A stretch of DNA of 64,000 nt from SIG603 sp964369415 (GCA_964369415.1 CAYJFP010000007.1:1-64000); one strand, 5' to 3'. Shown: positions 1 through 8,709, counted from the first letter of the stretch. The notes: generated by a model from the sequence alone, not told the origin. A program made the numbers and translations.

Positions 1-104
1 ATGATGAAGACTTTGACCCTACTCAGCTACCCCCTGAAATGAATGATGAAGACTTCGACCCTACTCAGCTACCTCCTGAAATGAATGATGAAGACTTTGA
101 CCCT
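1..104 (+). repeat. In-frame 42-bp tandem repeat (14 residues) in the surface-protein gene
   Basis: The block beginning GATGAAGACTT recurs at bases 3, 45 and 87, a period of exactly 42 bp. It encodes an acidic, Pro-containing unit (core NDEDFDPTQLPPE). Copies differ only at scattered bases, and the third is cut short. Its start lies beyond the window, so the full copy number is unknown. Confidence 0.85.
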
Positions 105-800
105 AATAGCGAAACTGGAACTAATCAAACTGACGATACATTTGAAGAAAGCATGAAAGCGATAAAAGCAGTAAACAGCATAACTATAAATGATGGTACA
201 TTTAATATTTCTGCTTATGAAGATGCTGTACATTCAGATGGTAGTATTTTCATAAATGGTGGTGATTTTACAATAAATGCAGGTGACGATGCTTTCACTT
301 CTATTAATACAACTATTACAAACGGCACTATAATTATTGAAAACTGTTTTGAAGGAATCGAAGGTGCCACTGTAGATATCAGTGGTGGTGATATTTCTAT
401 AACCACTGATGATGATGGAATTAATGCAAATGATAATTCCGGTGGAGTCACAATTTCTGGTGGTGATATTGAATTTTTTTATGGCTCAGGTGGAGATGGT
501 ATCGACTCAAACGGATTTTACACGCAAACTGGTGGAGATATTGTTATCACAGCTACTGGAGGTTCTGATGCAATGAATGCACCACTTGACGTAGACGGTA
601 CTGTTACAATGACTGGTGGAACGATAGTAGACGAAAACGGTGACGCTGTTGAAGCAACAAGTCATGGTGATATGGGTGGAATGACACCAGGCGGTAATCG
701 AGGTGGCACAATGCCTGATGGGTTTGGAGATATGACGCCAGAAAACTTTAATTCAAACGATTTAGATTCTGAAGTTTCTGAAAATACTGTAACAGCTTAA
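1..800 (+). CDS. Cthe_2159-like beta-helix carbohydrate-binding protein, 5'-truncated by window edge
   Basis: The reading frame is open from base 3, so the N-terminus lies outside the window. The first ~35 visible residues are acidic 14-residue tandem repeats. A stretch of short Gly/Asp-rich strands follows (patterns such as SGGDI, DDDGI, GGDGID), typical of the right-handed beta-helix fold of the Cthe_2159/DUF4353 family, which binds acidic or cellulosic polysaccharide and calcium. The C-terminus is rich in Gly, Met, Asn and Asp. It is probably secreted or surface-bound, but the signal peptide is not in view. The family call rests on the repeat pattern only. Confidence 0.6.
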   Translation, partial: DEDFDPTQLPPEMNDEDFDPTQLPPEMNDEDFDPNSETGTNQTDDTFEESMKAIKAVNSITINDGTFNISAYEDAVHSDGSIFINGGDFTINAGDDAFTSINTTITNGTIIIENCFEGIEGATVDISGGDISITTDDDGINANDNSGGVTISGGDIEFFYGSGGDGIDSNGFYTQTGGDIVITATGGSDAMNAPLDVDGTVTMTGGTIVDENGDAVEATSHGDMGGMTPGGNRGGTMPDGFGDMTPENFNSNDLDSEVSENTVTA

Positions 801-861
801 TAAGTTCACATTCAAAAGAATCTGCACAAAACAATCAAATTATATATTATAAATCAATCAA

Positions 862-900
862 AAAGCTCAAATCATGCTTACCCGCTTGATTTGAGCCTTT
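862..900. terminator. Shared terminator between convergent genes
   Basis: A 10-bp perfect stem (GCTCAAATCA / TGATTTGAGC), with A-rich sequence on the left and T-rich on the right, lies between the surface-protein gene and the opposing TetR gene. It could end transcription from both sides. Confidence 0.7.
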
Positions 901-926
901 ACTTTAACTATTTTATATTAAATTTA

Positions 927-1568
927 TTACCTACTAAGTTTCTCTAAATAAATCAGTAATGTATCTTTGAAAAGTTTTTCTAAATTTGGTGTATGACATT
1001 CTGTCCCAGAAAGCTTAACCGCCTCTTTTTGTATTTCATTTTCTTCACTCATAGGACAAATACCACTTGCAAAACACAACGAGAAAACCAAAAAATTAAA
1101 AACTTCTTCATCACTTGAATTTACATAAATTTCTCTAAAAATTTCAACTAATCTAGCCTGATACACTACTATTTCCTCTTTGAATTTTGCCAAGGCTTCT
1201 ACAGTTACATTTTTTTCTATTACAGAAAAAAGCACGGTATATAAGTGAATAAATTCTCCAACCTCCATAAAACTATCTGATAAGGCGGTAGCCACAAATT
1301 CATTGTGATTATCTTTTGTCAAATTAAATTTCCCTTCAAAACACGAAACAAATTTTTCTAGATAAATCGCTGTTAATTTTAGCATTATCTCTTCTTTAGT
1401 TTTAAAGTACGAATAAATCGTAGGTCTTGTGAATTTAGTCTTCTCTGATATTTTGCTAAACGTTACCGCTTCAAATCCAAATTCTTCATATATCATCATA
1501 GCTGAATTAATTATTTCAGCCTCTCTTTGTTCAAACTGCTCTTTATTTCTAGCTCTTTGAAATCCCAT
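927..1568 (-). CDS. TetR/AcrR family transcriptional regulator
   Basis: 213 aa. The N-terminal ~60 residues form a TetR helix-turn-helix: an acidic helix after REAEIINSAMMIYEEFG, then the TFSKISEKTKFTRPTIYSYF recognition segment. The C-terminal ~150 residues are a helical ligand and dimer domain without an assignable ligand. Start ATG is preceded by AAAAGGA. The gene stands alone, convergent with the surface-protein gene and divergent from the Na/Pi transporter, so its target may be itself or a neighbour; nothing in the sequence proves which. Confidence 0.85.
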   Translation of the reverse strand: MGFQRARNKEQFEQREAEIINSAMMIYEEFGFEAVTFSKISEKTKFTRPTIYSYFKTKEEIMLKLTAIYLEKFVSCFEGKFNLTKDNHNEFVATALSDSFMEVGEFIHLYTVLFSVIEKNVTVEALAKFKEEIVVYQARLVEIFREIYVNSSDEEVFNFLVFSLCFASGICPMSEENEIQKEAVKLSGTECHTPNLEKLFKDTLLIYLEKLSR

Positions 1569-1596
1569 GAAATCATTCCTTTTATTTTGTTTTATT

Positions 1597-1624
1597 ATTA
1601 TAACATATAATTTACTACTTGCAA
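1597..1624 (-). promoter_or_regulatory. Putative promoter of the TetR gene
   Basis: On the minus strand TTGCAA is followed, after 16 bp, by TATAAT, about 30 bp upstream of the ATG. An imperfect TTATA/TATAA inverted repeat overlaps the -10 and could be an operator. Confidence 0.5.
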
Positions 1625-1874
1625 ATAATTTTATATCTATTTCACGCCATGATCATTATCTGATGCAGAATAATTAAAGAAGTATCATTTAACTTTTATT
1701 CTCAAGGTCAATTTTTATATTTTTATGTAAAGTTTGTATTAACTAACTTTTCTTCTTCGTATTGTTTTATCGTTTAAAAGTGAATTACATGTAGAGATTT
1801 TGTTATTTTATATGATTTTTTATCATTTAAATTGTAAAAAACAGATATATTGTAAGTAAATTTTATATTAAGTA

Positions 1875-1903
1875 TTTTCAAATTACTCTTACTATGATAT
1901 AAT
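1875..1903 (+). promoter_or_regulatory. Promoter of the Na/Pi transporter gene
   Basis: TTTTCA, 17 bp, then TATAAT preceded by TGA (extended -10), about 50 bp upstream of the start codon. Confidence 0.65.
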
Positions 1904-1954
1904 TATTACAACTGAGAAAAAACACATCGTATTAATAGGGGTTGAAAATTTTAT

Positions 1955-3736
1955 ATGATTATTGAATTTATCGTAATGGCGGGCGGGTTAGCACTTTTTC
2001 TCTATGGAATGAATATTTTAGGTGTTGGTCTTGAAAAAATTTCTGGAAACAAGCTAGAAAAACTACTTGAGAAAATGACAAACAATGTCTTTAAGGGTGT
2101 TTTACTTGGACTTGTGATAACTGCAGCTGTACAAAGCTCTTCTGCTACTACAGTAATAGTAGTTGGACTTGTAAACGCTGGTGTACTGAAACTGCGTGGT
2201 GCCATCGGCATTATAATGGGTGCAAACATCGGAACCACCGTTACTGGACAAATACTTAGACTTGCGGATCTTGAAAGCAATGAAAGTGTTGGATTTTTTC
2301 TCGAACTGATAAAGCCAACAACTTTAGCTCCAATAATCACTATGATAGGTGTATTATTGTTCTTATCTTCAAAAGTTAAGAGAACAAAAATTATTGGAGA
2401 AGTTTTACTAGGATTTGGAATATTGTTTACAGGCATGTTTATAATGACAGACGCCGTAAAACCTTTAAGCGAATTACCTTTATTTGCTGATATTTTCAGA
2501 ACTCTTTCAAATCCAATTTTGGGCGTATTGGCAGGTGCTTTAATTACGGCTTTAATCCAAAGCTCTTCGGCCTCTGTAGGTATACTACAAGCACTGGCTT
2601 CTACAGGAGCAATTACCTGGTCTGCTGCATTCCCGATTATAATGGGTCAAAATATCGGTACATGCGTAACATCACTTATTTCAAGTATCGGTGCTAATAC
2701 AAACGCAAGAAGAGCCGCCATGATACACCTATACTTTAATGTAATTGGTACAACGGTATTTCTAACTGGTGTTTATGTCTTCCAAGCTGTAGTTGGATTT
2801 GGCTTTTGGAACGATGCTATCGACATGGGCGGTATTGCTAATTTCCACACAATATTTAACGTTAGTGTCACTTTCTTATTTATTCCTTTTGCTAGATTCT
2901 TAGAAAAACTTGCCATGATGACTGTTAAGGATAAAAAGCTTGATGAAAATGATAACACAGATAATAATTTGGCTTTACTGGATTCACGTTTTAATAAAAC
3001 TCCTTCTCTTGCACTTGCACAAGCACATACAGTCATGTGTACAATGGCCGATTATGCTAAAAGCAACTATAGTGATTCTATAACTTTGTTTGATAAATTT
3101 GATGCAAAAACTGTTGAAAAAGTTAATGAAATTGAGAATGTCATCGACATTATGGAAGATAAGATTAACAATTATCTAGTTACTCTTACTAGCGAAGAGT
3201 TAACTAAAGAAGAAAGCGACGGCATAACACACCATTTTAAAATAATTTCTGAATTTGAGCGACTAAGTGACTATGCTGTAAATATGGTTGAAACTAATGA
3301 AGAGTTAAGTGAAAACAAGAAAAAATTCTCAGAAAAAGCTCTTTCTGAACTAAATGTTTTGACATTAGCTGTCTCAGAAATTATTGATATGAGTATAAAA
3401 GTGTTTAAAACAAATGATTTAGTTCTTGCAAAAAAAGTTGAACCTTTAGAGGAAATTATTGATTCTATTGTTGAAGAGCTAAAAGTTAAGCACATTGAGC
3501 GTCTTAAAAATGGGGAATGTTCCATTGAATGTGGACTATCTTTTATTGAAACTTTGGCGAATTTAGAGAGAATATCAGACCATTGCTCGAATATTGCGAT
3601 TTATGTATTGATGTTTGCAACAAAAGAAGAATCAATTAACCATCATGAATATGTTAATAAAGTGCATAATGCCAATAGTGATGAATACTTACTTGAAACA
3701 GAAAAATACAAAGAAAAATATTATAATGCAATATAA
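1955..3736 (+). CDS. Na+/phosphate symporter with C-terminal PhoU-like domain
   Basis: 593 aa. The membrane half (about residues 1-330) carries the two Na/Pi-cotransporter repeats with their QSSS signatures (QSSSATTVI near 60 and QSSSASVGI near 200) and GANIGT/GQNIGT partners. The C-terminal half (about 350-570) is hydrophilic and helical with PhoU-type segments (EFERLSDYAVN and LERISDHCSNIA). This is the NptA/YjbB arrangement, thought to import phosphate with sodium and sense it through the PhoU tail. Start ATG follows AGGGG with a long spacer. It has its own promoter and terminator. Confidence 0.9.
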   Translation: MIIEFIVMAGGLALFLYGMNILGVGLEKISGNKLEKLLEKMTNNVFKGVLLGLVITAAVQSSSATTVIVVGLVNAGVLKLRGAIGIIMGANIGTTVTGQILRLADLESNESVGFFLELIKPTTLAPIITMIGVLLFLSSKVKRTKIIGEVLLGFGILFTGMFIMTDAVKPLSELPLFADIFRTLSNPILGVLAGALITALIQSSSASVGILQALASTGAITWSAAFPIIMGQNIGTCVTSLISSIGANTNARRAAMIHLYFNVIGTTVFLTGVYVFQAVVGFGFWNDAIDMGGIANFHTIFNVSVTFLFIPFARFLEKLAMMTVKDKKLDENDNTDNNLALLDSRFNKTPSLALAQAHTVMCTMADYAKSNYSDSITLFDKFDAKTVEKVNEIENVIDIMEDKINNYLVTLTSEELTKEESDGITHHFKIISEFERLSDYAVNMVETNEELSENKKKFSEKALSELNVLTLAVSEIIDMSIKVFKTNDLVLAKKVEPLEEIIDSIVEELKVKHIERLKNGECSIECGLSFIETLANLERISDHCSNIAIYVLMFATKEESINHHEYVNKVHNANSDEYLLETEKYKEKYYNAI

Positions 3737-3751
3737 TTTAAACTTTCAAAC

Positions 3752-3785
3752 AGAAAAGAGTATGTTTACTAACATGCTCTTTTCT
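3752..3785 (+). terminator. Terminator after the Na/Pi transporter gene
   Basis: A 13-bp stem (AGAAAAGAGTATG / CATGCTCTTTTCT, one G-T pair) with an 8-nt loop. The T-rich 3' arm stands in for a separate T-tract. Confidence 0.55.
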
Positions 3786-3844
3786 GATAAATTGACTTTT
3801 TTACCACTTTTCATGATAAAAATGTATATTTTATTAAATATATA

Positions 3845-3872
3845 TTGATTTTTCGTGAATTTTGTGTATACT
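3845..3872 (+). promoter_or_regulatory. Putative promoter of the purine permease gene
   Basis: TTGATT, 16 bp, TATACT, ending about 50 bp before the start codon. No purine riboswitch core is visible between it and the gene. Confidence 0.5.
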
Positions 3873-3923
3873 TATATGTGAAGTCTTCTTGGCTTAAATA
3901 TTTTTTAGGAGTGTGAACTTATC

Positions 3924-5351
3924 TTGGACAAGTTTTTTAAGATTTCTGAGCGTGGCTCAAATGTTAAAACCGAGATTATTGCGGGTCTTACAACTTTCTT
4001 TGCCATGGCATACATAGTTGTAACAAATCCAAACCAAGTAGTTGGTTTCAGCCACTTGGCACCTGATGCAGATCCTGCTTTCCAGCAAATTTGGAACGCT
4101 GTTTATGTTGCATCAATCATCGCTGCCGTAGTAGGTACTTTACTTATGGCTTTTTATGCAAAGATGCCTTTTGCACAAGCATGTGGAATGGGTCTTAACT
4201 CATTCTTCTTCGTTTCATTCGTTTTACCTGAAATTATTTCAGGTGGCAATCCTGTAGACGGATACAGAGCAGGTCTTGTAATTATTTTAGTATCAGGACT
4301 TGTATTCTTAATTCTTTCTGTTACAGGCATTAGAGAAAAGCTAGCTAAATCTCTTCCAGATTGCTTGAAAAAAGCAATTCCAGCTGGTATTGGCTTGTTT
4401 ATAGCCTTCATTGGCTTCCAAAATTCAGGCATTATTCAAAGCAACGAATACGTTTTAGTTCAATTTGTTGATATTCATGGCGCACTTGTAAGTGAAGAAG
4501 GTATTAGGTCTGTTCTTCCTGCAATTCTATCACTTTTAGGACTACTTATAATTGGAATTTTAGCTAAATTTAAAGTAAAAGGTGGAGTTTTAATTTCTAT
4601 CTTTGCTATTAGCATTCTTTACTACCCACTCATGGGTATATCTCCTTCTTTTGATATGGGACAAATTTCACAGTCATTCTCTGACTTTTTCTCGATTGGC
4701 CTTTTAGGTGCATTTGACCCAGCTTCTTGGAATCATGCCTTTACAAGCCCTGTTATCGGTGGCGTTGTTACTGCTATCTTACTTATCATCACTTTCTGCA
4801 TTGTTGATATGTTTGACACTATCGGTACTTTGTACGGAACTGCTTCTCAAGCTAATATGCTTGACAAAAATGGTGATCCAATCAACATCACAAAATGTAT
4901 GACATGTGACTCTATCGCTACTGTTGTAGGCGCTGGTGCTGGTACATCAACATGTACTACCTTCGTTGAGTCTTCAGCTGGTGTTGGTGTTGGCGGCAGA
5001 ACAGGCCTTACAAGCCTTGTAGTAGGCGTTTGCTTCTTTATTTGCCTCTTCCTCTCCCCCTTTGCTTCATTGGTTCCTGCGGCTGCTACTGCTCCCGCTT
5101 TAATCTATGTTGGCGTTTTAATGATGCAAAGCTTTGCTAAAGTTGATATGAAAGATCCTGCGTCTTCTATCCCAGCTTTCCTTGCTTTAATCGCTATGCC
5201 GCTTACATATTCAATTTCAAACGGAATCGGAATCGGTGCAATCGCTTATACTGTTATCGTTCTTTTCACAGGCAATTTCAAAAAGAAAGACATCGTAACA
5301 GCTATAATAGCAATTCTCTTTATACTAAAATTCTTAACTGTTACAGTTTAA
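3924..5351 (+). CDS. NCS2 family purine permease (PbuG/AzgA-type)
   Basis: 475 aa polytopic protein. The N-terminus (FKISERGSNVKTEIIAGLTTF followed by FAMAYIVVTNP) is the hallmark of the AzgA/PbuG branch of NCS2 transporters, which take up hypoxanthine, guanine or adenine by proton symport. The conserved DMFDTIGTL and the acidic/Gly-rich AGAGTSTCTTFVES loop are present, and about a dozen hydrophobic segments follow. The frame begins with TTG (preceded by TTAGGAG, 12-nt spacer); no in-frame ATG lies nearby. It is monocistronic, with a strong terminator. The exact base transported cannot be told from sequence. Confidence 0.88.
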   Translation: MDKFFKISERGSNVKTEIIAGLTTFFAMAYIVVTNPNQVVGFSHLAPDADPAFQQIWNAVYVASIIAAVVGTLLMAFYAKMPFAQACGMGLNSFFFVSFVLPEIISGGNPVDGYRAGLVIILVSGLVFLILSVTGIREKLAKSLPDCLKKAIPAGIGLFIAFIGFQNSGIIQSNEYVLVQFVDIHGALVSEEGIRSVLPAILSLLGLLIIGILAKFKVKGGVLISIFAISILYYPLMGISPSFDMGQISQSFSDFFSIGLLGAFDPASWNHAFTSPVIGGVVTAILLIITFCIVDMFDTIGTLYGTASQANMLDKNGDPINITKCMTCDSIATVVGAGAGTSTCTTFVESSAGVGVGGRTGLTSLVVGVCFFICLFLSPFASLVPAAATAPALIYVGVLMMQSFAKVDMKDPASSIPAFLALIAMPLTYSISNGIGIGAIAYTVIVLFTGNFKKKDIVTAIIAILFILKFLTVTV

Positions 5352-5367
5352 TATCTAAAAGAGAGAG

Positions 5368-5394
5368 ACAGTCACAAATATGTGACTGTTTTTT
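5368..5394 (+). terminator. Strong intrinsic terminator after the purine permease
   Basis: A 9-bp perfect stem (ACAGTCACA / TGTGACTGT), AATA loop, then a run of six T. Confidence 0.9.
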
Positions 5395-5395
5395 C

Positions 5396-5425
5396 TTGTA
5401 AAAAGATATAGATAAATGATATAAT
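5396..5425 (+). promoter_or_regulatory. Promoter of the small-protein/MGMT/phosphatase operon
   Basis: TTGTAA, 18 bp, TATAAT with an extended TGA, directly after the preceding terminator. Confidence 0.65.
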
Positions 5426-5446
5426 AAAGATAAAAGGGGTGTATTT

Positions 5447-5746
5447 ATGAAAAAAATTAAAATTACTGTAATGAAAAAAGCTTTTTACAAGGATCTTTCA
5501 GATAAATACGAAAACCCTATATCTCATGCCTGTGACCTAAATGAAGGTCAAGTCTTTATTGCAAATGGTTGGAATAAACCTGATAATCTGTGTCAAAGTG
5601 CTTGGGACAGCATGTCCGCTTTTGTAATGACACTCTCACACGGCGGAGAAAATTTATACGATGGCTGGATGAAAAACCCAAAATCAGCCATGATATCTTG
5701 CAATGATGGTTTTAGGCCTGTAAGCTTCTTGATTGAAGTGATTTAA
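5447..5746 (+). CDS. TIGR04076 family small protein
   Basis: 99 aa. The order of features (KKIKITVMKKAF start, an internal ACDLNEGQVF, a CQSAWDSM helix, a SHGGENLYDGW turn, and the C-terminal MISCNDGFRPVSF) matches the conserved TIGR04076 family of small cysteine-containing proteins, whose function is unknown. Three cysteines (about 29, 49 and 85) could bind metal, but this is inference. RBS AAAGGGG precedes the ATG. It is first in an apparent operon with the alkyltransferase gene 22 bp downstream. Confidence 0.7.
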   Translation: MKKIKITVMKKAFYKDLSDKYENPISHACDLNEGQVFIANGWNKPDNLCQSAWDSMSAFVMTLSHGGENLYDGWMKNPKSAMISCNDGFRPVSFLIEVI

Positions 5747-5768
5747 TTAATTTCACGAGGTGTGACTT

Positions 5769-6080
5769 ATGAATACTTTATATGAAAATATCTATAGCAT
5801 TGTTAAAGAAATTCCTTTAGGAAAAGTTTCCACCTATGCTCAAATTGCCTTTTTAAGTGGAAATCCTAGAAGAAGCAGAGTTGTAGGATTTGCCATGGCT
5901 TCTTGCAAACATGCCAACGTGCCTTGCCACAGGGTTATATATTCAAGTGGTGAGCTTTCAAAAAATTTTGGCATTGGTGGCACTGATGAGCAACGGCTTT
6001 TGCTTGAAAATGAAGGGATTGAAGTCTCAGGCCAAAATACTGTAGACTTGAACAAATTTTTATGGAAAATGGAGGAGTAA
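5769..6080 (+). CDS. MGMT-family DNA alkyltransferase domain protein
   Basis: 103 aa, a stand-alone C-terminal DNA-binding domain of O6-alkylguanine-DNA alkyltransferase. The PCHRV active-site motif has Cys53 in place, so direct alkyl transfer is possible, unlike alkyltransferase-like proteins in which this Cys is Trp or Ala. The helix-turn-helix arginine region (NPRRSRVVGFAM) is intact. The N-terminal domain of Ada/Ogt is absent, as in many short bacterial homologues. RBS ACGAGGTG. Its last codons contain the ribosome binding site of the next gene. Confidence 0.85.
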   Translation: MNTLYENIYSIVKEIPLGKVSTYAQIAFLSGNPRRSRVVGFAMASCKHANVPCHRVIYSSGELSKNFGIGGTDEQRLLLENEGIEVSGQNTVDLNKFLWKMEE

Positions 6081-6082
6081 TA

Positions 6083-6550
6083 ATGATAAAAGTTTTAATG
6101 ATATGCCATGGCAATATCTGTAGAAGTACTATGGCTGAATTTGTGCTAAAAGATATGGTTAGAAAAGCCAAAGTTGATAAAAATTTTATAATAGAATCTG
6201 CAGGTACAAGTCGTGAAGAAATCGGAAGTGATACGCACCATGGTACAAAATCTAAATTAAGAGAGATGAATATTCCATTTAAAAAGCGAAGTGCGAGACA
6301 GGTGATAAAAGACGACTATTTAAAATTTGATTATCTAATTTGTATGGACAAGAACAATCTGCGAAATCTTTCTAAAATCATTGGTGATGATAAAGATAGT
6401 AAGGTTAGTTTGCTACTTGATTTTTGTGGTACACACCGTGATATTGCCGACCCGTGGTATACCGGAAATTTTGATACTACTTATGATGATATTAAACATG
6501 GTTGTGAATCTTTTTTGAATCAATTAAACATAGAAAGAGCTAACAGATAA
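6083..6550 (+). CDS. Low-molecular-weight protein-tyrosine phosphatase
   Basis: 155 aa. The catalytic P-loop CHGNICRS sits at residues 8-15 (nucleophile Cys8, Arg14) and the general acid Asp123 lies in DPWY, as in LMW-PTP/arsenate reductase-like enzymes. I place the start at the ATG after GGAGGAG, 5 nt downstream of that site, because the family begins directly with the P-loop strand; an in-frame ATG 21 bp upstream would add a non-conserved extension. It follows the alkyltransferase gene after 2 bp, suggesting coupled translation. The substrate is unknown. Confidence 0.92.
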   Translation: MIKVLMICHGNICRSTMAEFVLKDMVRKAKVDKNFIIESAGTSREEIGSDTHHGTKSKLREMNIPFKKRSARQVIKDDYLKFDYLICMDKNNLRNLSKIIGDDKDSKVSLLLDFCGTHRDIADPWYTGNFDTTYDDIKHGCESFLNQLNIERANR

Positions 6551-6569
6551 AATCTGTTAGCTCTTTTAA
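6534..6569. terminator. Bidirectional terminator overlapping the phosphatase stop codon
   Basis: A perfect 14-bp stem (AAAGAGCTAACAGA / TCTGTTAGCTCTTT) whose loop contains the phosphatase TAA. The next gene converges and stops 5 bp beyond. Confidence 0.9.
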
Positions 6570-6570
6570 T

Positions 6571-7326
6571 TTATCCACCAAAGAAACTCATTATTGAAAA
6601 TCCGTCTGGAATTGGAATGGTAAACATATAAATTGTCGAAGCCAAAAAGCTTACTAATGAGAATAATACAATAATATTCTTATTATTTTTGCTCTTTAGG
6701 CTACTTGCAATACCTAAAAGAAATAGCACAACACTGTAAATAACCGTTACTAAACCAAAAGCGTCTCCATTAGTATTAGATGCCCCACCCTTTTCTAGTT
6801 CAGCTTCAGAATCTGCTAATAAAATAAGTGCCGTATCAAAATAGGAATTTACAAATTCTTCATTGTAAAAAGGAGATGTAACCGCTGCTTCATTTTCAAT
6901 CCAAGATAGCACAACATCAGTTGGATTTTCACCTTCAGTAGCATCTGGCCATGCTATTTGAGCTGCCATTTCCGCAGTTAAATTCTCATGCAACTTAAAA
7001 TAAATTTTATAAGAAATCAAGTCAATTTCATTTTGGTCAGGAGTTTCTGCATCTAGTTCAAAAAACAACTCAGATTGTAGGTCTGAAACCTCATTCCACA
7101 GTAACATATCTTGCATTTGAGCCTGTACAGCTGCGTTATATTCAGAATTTCCTTCCGACGCCAAATTATTACTTACTGTATAGCTTGTCGCCTGATTACC
7201 AGCGTGTAGCGAACCTATCCATGTTGCCCAAGCCATCAGCAAAGCCGTTAAACCAAGCATCACAACTATTACAATCTCTATTATTTTCTCCATGTCCCTT
7301 TTACTTTCAATTTTATTTTCTTCCAT
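6571..7326 (-). CDS. Conserved hypothetical membrane protein
   Basis: 251 aa, family not recognised. A short charged N-terminus is followed by one hydrophobic segment (about 14-36), a ~150-residue acidic domain with many Glu/Asp/Gln and few cysteines, then two hydrophobic segments (about 189-208 and 214-234). Topology suggests a large soluble domain on one side of the membrane held by three helices. It is transcribed alone, convergent with the phosphatase gene. RBS GAGAGGTG precedes the ATG. No catalytic motif is visible. Confidence 0.6.
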   Translation of the reverse strand: MEENKIESKRDMEKIIEIVIVVMLGLTALLMAWATWIGSLHAGNQATSYTVSNNLASEGNSEYNAAVQAQMQDMLLWNEVSDLQSELFFELDAETPDQNEIDLISYKIYFKLHENLTAEMAAQIAWPDATEGENPTDVVLSWIENEAAVTSPFYNEEFVNSYFDTALILLADSEAELEKGGASNTNGDAFGLVTVIYSVVLFLLGIASSLKSKNNKNIIVLFSLVSFLASTIYMFTIPIPDGFSIMSFFGG

Positions 7327-7508
7327 AGAAACACCTCTCTCATTATAATTCTTTATAATAACAATATTACATCACTTGCAAAATACTGTCAATAATAATA
7401 ATTAAAATTCATACCAAAGTACAAGTAATAAAATAATCTGTTTAGCCTTTTGTTTTAGCAATTTCATAGAATAAATATATCATAGCATCATTTAAAAGGA
7501 GGATTATT

Positions 7509-8093
7509 ATGAACATACAAGATTTTGGTTCGGTAAAAAAAATTTATCAAGCAAGTTTTAAAGCTATTCCAAAACAAGCAGTTCCTAAAATCAATCCAGC
7601 GGCTAATATCCCAGAAAGTTTGATTACAGGCGATACTGTAGACCTAAATGCAAAAAAGGATGCTGAGGAAATAGCAAAACTAAATGAAGAGCTAGAGAAA
7701 CAAAGAGAAGAACAGTCAAGACTTGAGGCTGAAATGGAAAATCTCAAAGCTGATTTTGAAGCTGCTAAAAAAGAAGCTGAAGCTGTAAAAGAAGCCTTTG
7801 ATGTTTTGATTAAATGCATAAAAATCTCCGGCAATATTATAAGCGGCAATAAGGTTCCTGGTTCTGACCATAAATTCTTAATGGACAATGATCCAGATCT
7901 TTACATGCTGTCTATTTCTGCTAGAATTCCAAATAAAGACCCAAAAGAACTTGATAAAGTTGTAGAAAAGGAAAAGAAAGAAAATTCCCAAGAAATACAT
8001 GCTGATGAAATTACCGAGGTTTCTCCCTCCCAAAATAGCTCTTCTCCTCTCCCTTCGGCTGAAATTTATACAAGTGAAACACCAACAGAATAA
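7509..8093 (+). CDS. Hypothetical coiled-coil protein
   Basis: 194 aa, not recognised. Residues about 50-100 form a strongly charged heptad region (Glu/Lys-rich with Leu/Ala), a likely coiled coil. The flanks are Pro/Ser-rich and probably disordered. No signal peptide or membrane segment. A near-perfect AAAGGAGGAT ribosome binding site suggests good expression. It lies 17 bp upstream of the flavodoxin-fold gene and may be cotranscribed with it. Its compositional bias is close to that of small structural or flagellar-accessory proteins, but nothing specific supports this. Confidence 0.6.
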   Translation: MNIQDFGSVKKIYQASFKAIPKQAVPKINPAANIPESLITGDTVDLNAKKDAEEIAKLNEELEKQREEQSRLEAEMENLKADFEAAKKEAEAVKEAFDVLIKCIKISGNIISGNKVPGSDHKFLMDNDPDLYMLSISARIPNKDPKELDKVVEKEKKENSQEIHADEITEVSPSQNSSSPLPSAEIYTSETPTE

Positions 8094-8110
8094 TTTATAG
8101 GAGTAAAAAT

Positions 8111-8701
8111 ATGAAAATTTTAGTAATCAACGGCTGTGTTCGAGCTGAAAAATCAAACACATGGAAACTAACCCAAGCTTTTTTAGATTCTCTCAATAAA
8201 TCTATGGAGTTAGAAATTAAAATTCTTGATTTACAAAAGCTAGGTCTAAATTATTTGGATAAAGAAAGTTTAGAGTTTAGAGATAAACTTCTTGAAAACG
8301 GTGAGCTTAACCATCCTATTTTTGACTTGGCACATGAATTTGCAAATGCAGATAAAATCATAGTTTCAGCACCATTTTGGGACTTATCCTTGCCGGCTAT
8401 AGTGAAAGTTTACATTGAAAACATCTGTGCTATGGGGATAACCTTTGACATGACTGAAAAAGGCATGTGCGGTAAGTGTAAAGCTGATTCCATGCTATAT
8501 ATCACTACTAGAGGTGGAATTTATGGCGATAATGAACTTGAAATCGCCAGTAAATACCTAAGTGCCCTTTGTAAAATGCTTGGCATTGATAGTTTTGACT
8601 GTCTTTATGCAGAAGGACTTGATATCATAAACCTGGACTCAGAAAAAATCATGTCCGATGCATATGAAAATGCTAAGGAAAAAGCTAAAAATTTTATTTA
8701 A
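8111..8701 (+). CDS. Flavodoxin-fold NAD(P)H-dependent oxidoreductase (azoreductase-like)
   Basis: 196 aa. The N-terminal strand MKILVINGCVR followed by SNTWKLTQAF gives the FMN phosphate-binding loop, and APFWDLSLPAIVKVYIENI matches the FMN-contacting segment of FMN-dependent NADH-azoreductases and quinone reductases. A second Gly-rich loop (ITTRGGIYGD) completes the flavin site. A CGKC pair lies near residue 120, which is unusual for AzoR and may be incidental. It is cytoplasmic, likely reducing quinones or azo compounds; the substrate is unknown. Confidence 0.8.
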   Translation: MKILVINGCVRAEKSNTWKLTQAFLDSLNKSMELEIKILDLQKLGLNYLDKESLEFRDKLLENGELNHPIFDLAHEFANADKIIVSAPFWDLSLPAIVKVYIENICAMGITFDMTEKGMCGKCKADSMLYITTRGGIYGDNELEIASKYLSALCKMLGIDSFDCLYAEGLDIINLDSEKIMSDAYENAKEKAKNFI

Positions 8702-8709
8702 GATTAGAA

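Larger units (their letters stand above)
1569..1954. other. Intergenic region between divergent TetR and Na/Pi genes
   Basis: This 386-bp AT-rich spacer has stop codons in every frame over any useful length. I see divergent promoters at its two ends and nothing recognisable in the middle (about 1640-1860): no riboswitch, tRNA or mobile-element end. Confidence 0.6.

Noticed and set aside
1..104. CRISPR-like repeats
   Set aside because: The 42-bp repeats are contiguous, in frame and coding, with no spacers.
2002..2436. Long antisense reading frames inside the Na/Pi, ilvD-like, CarB and other genes
   Set aside because: They mirror the codon bias of the sense genes, have no ribosome binding site, and are low complexity.
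3737..3923. Purine riboswitch ahead of the purine permease
   Set aside because: The conserved loop and junction motifs of the purine aptamer are absent; only a terminator and a simple promoter are visible.
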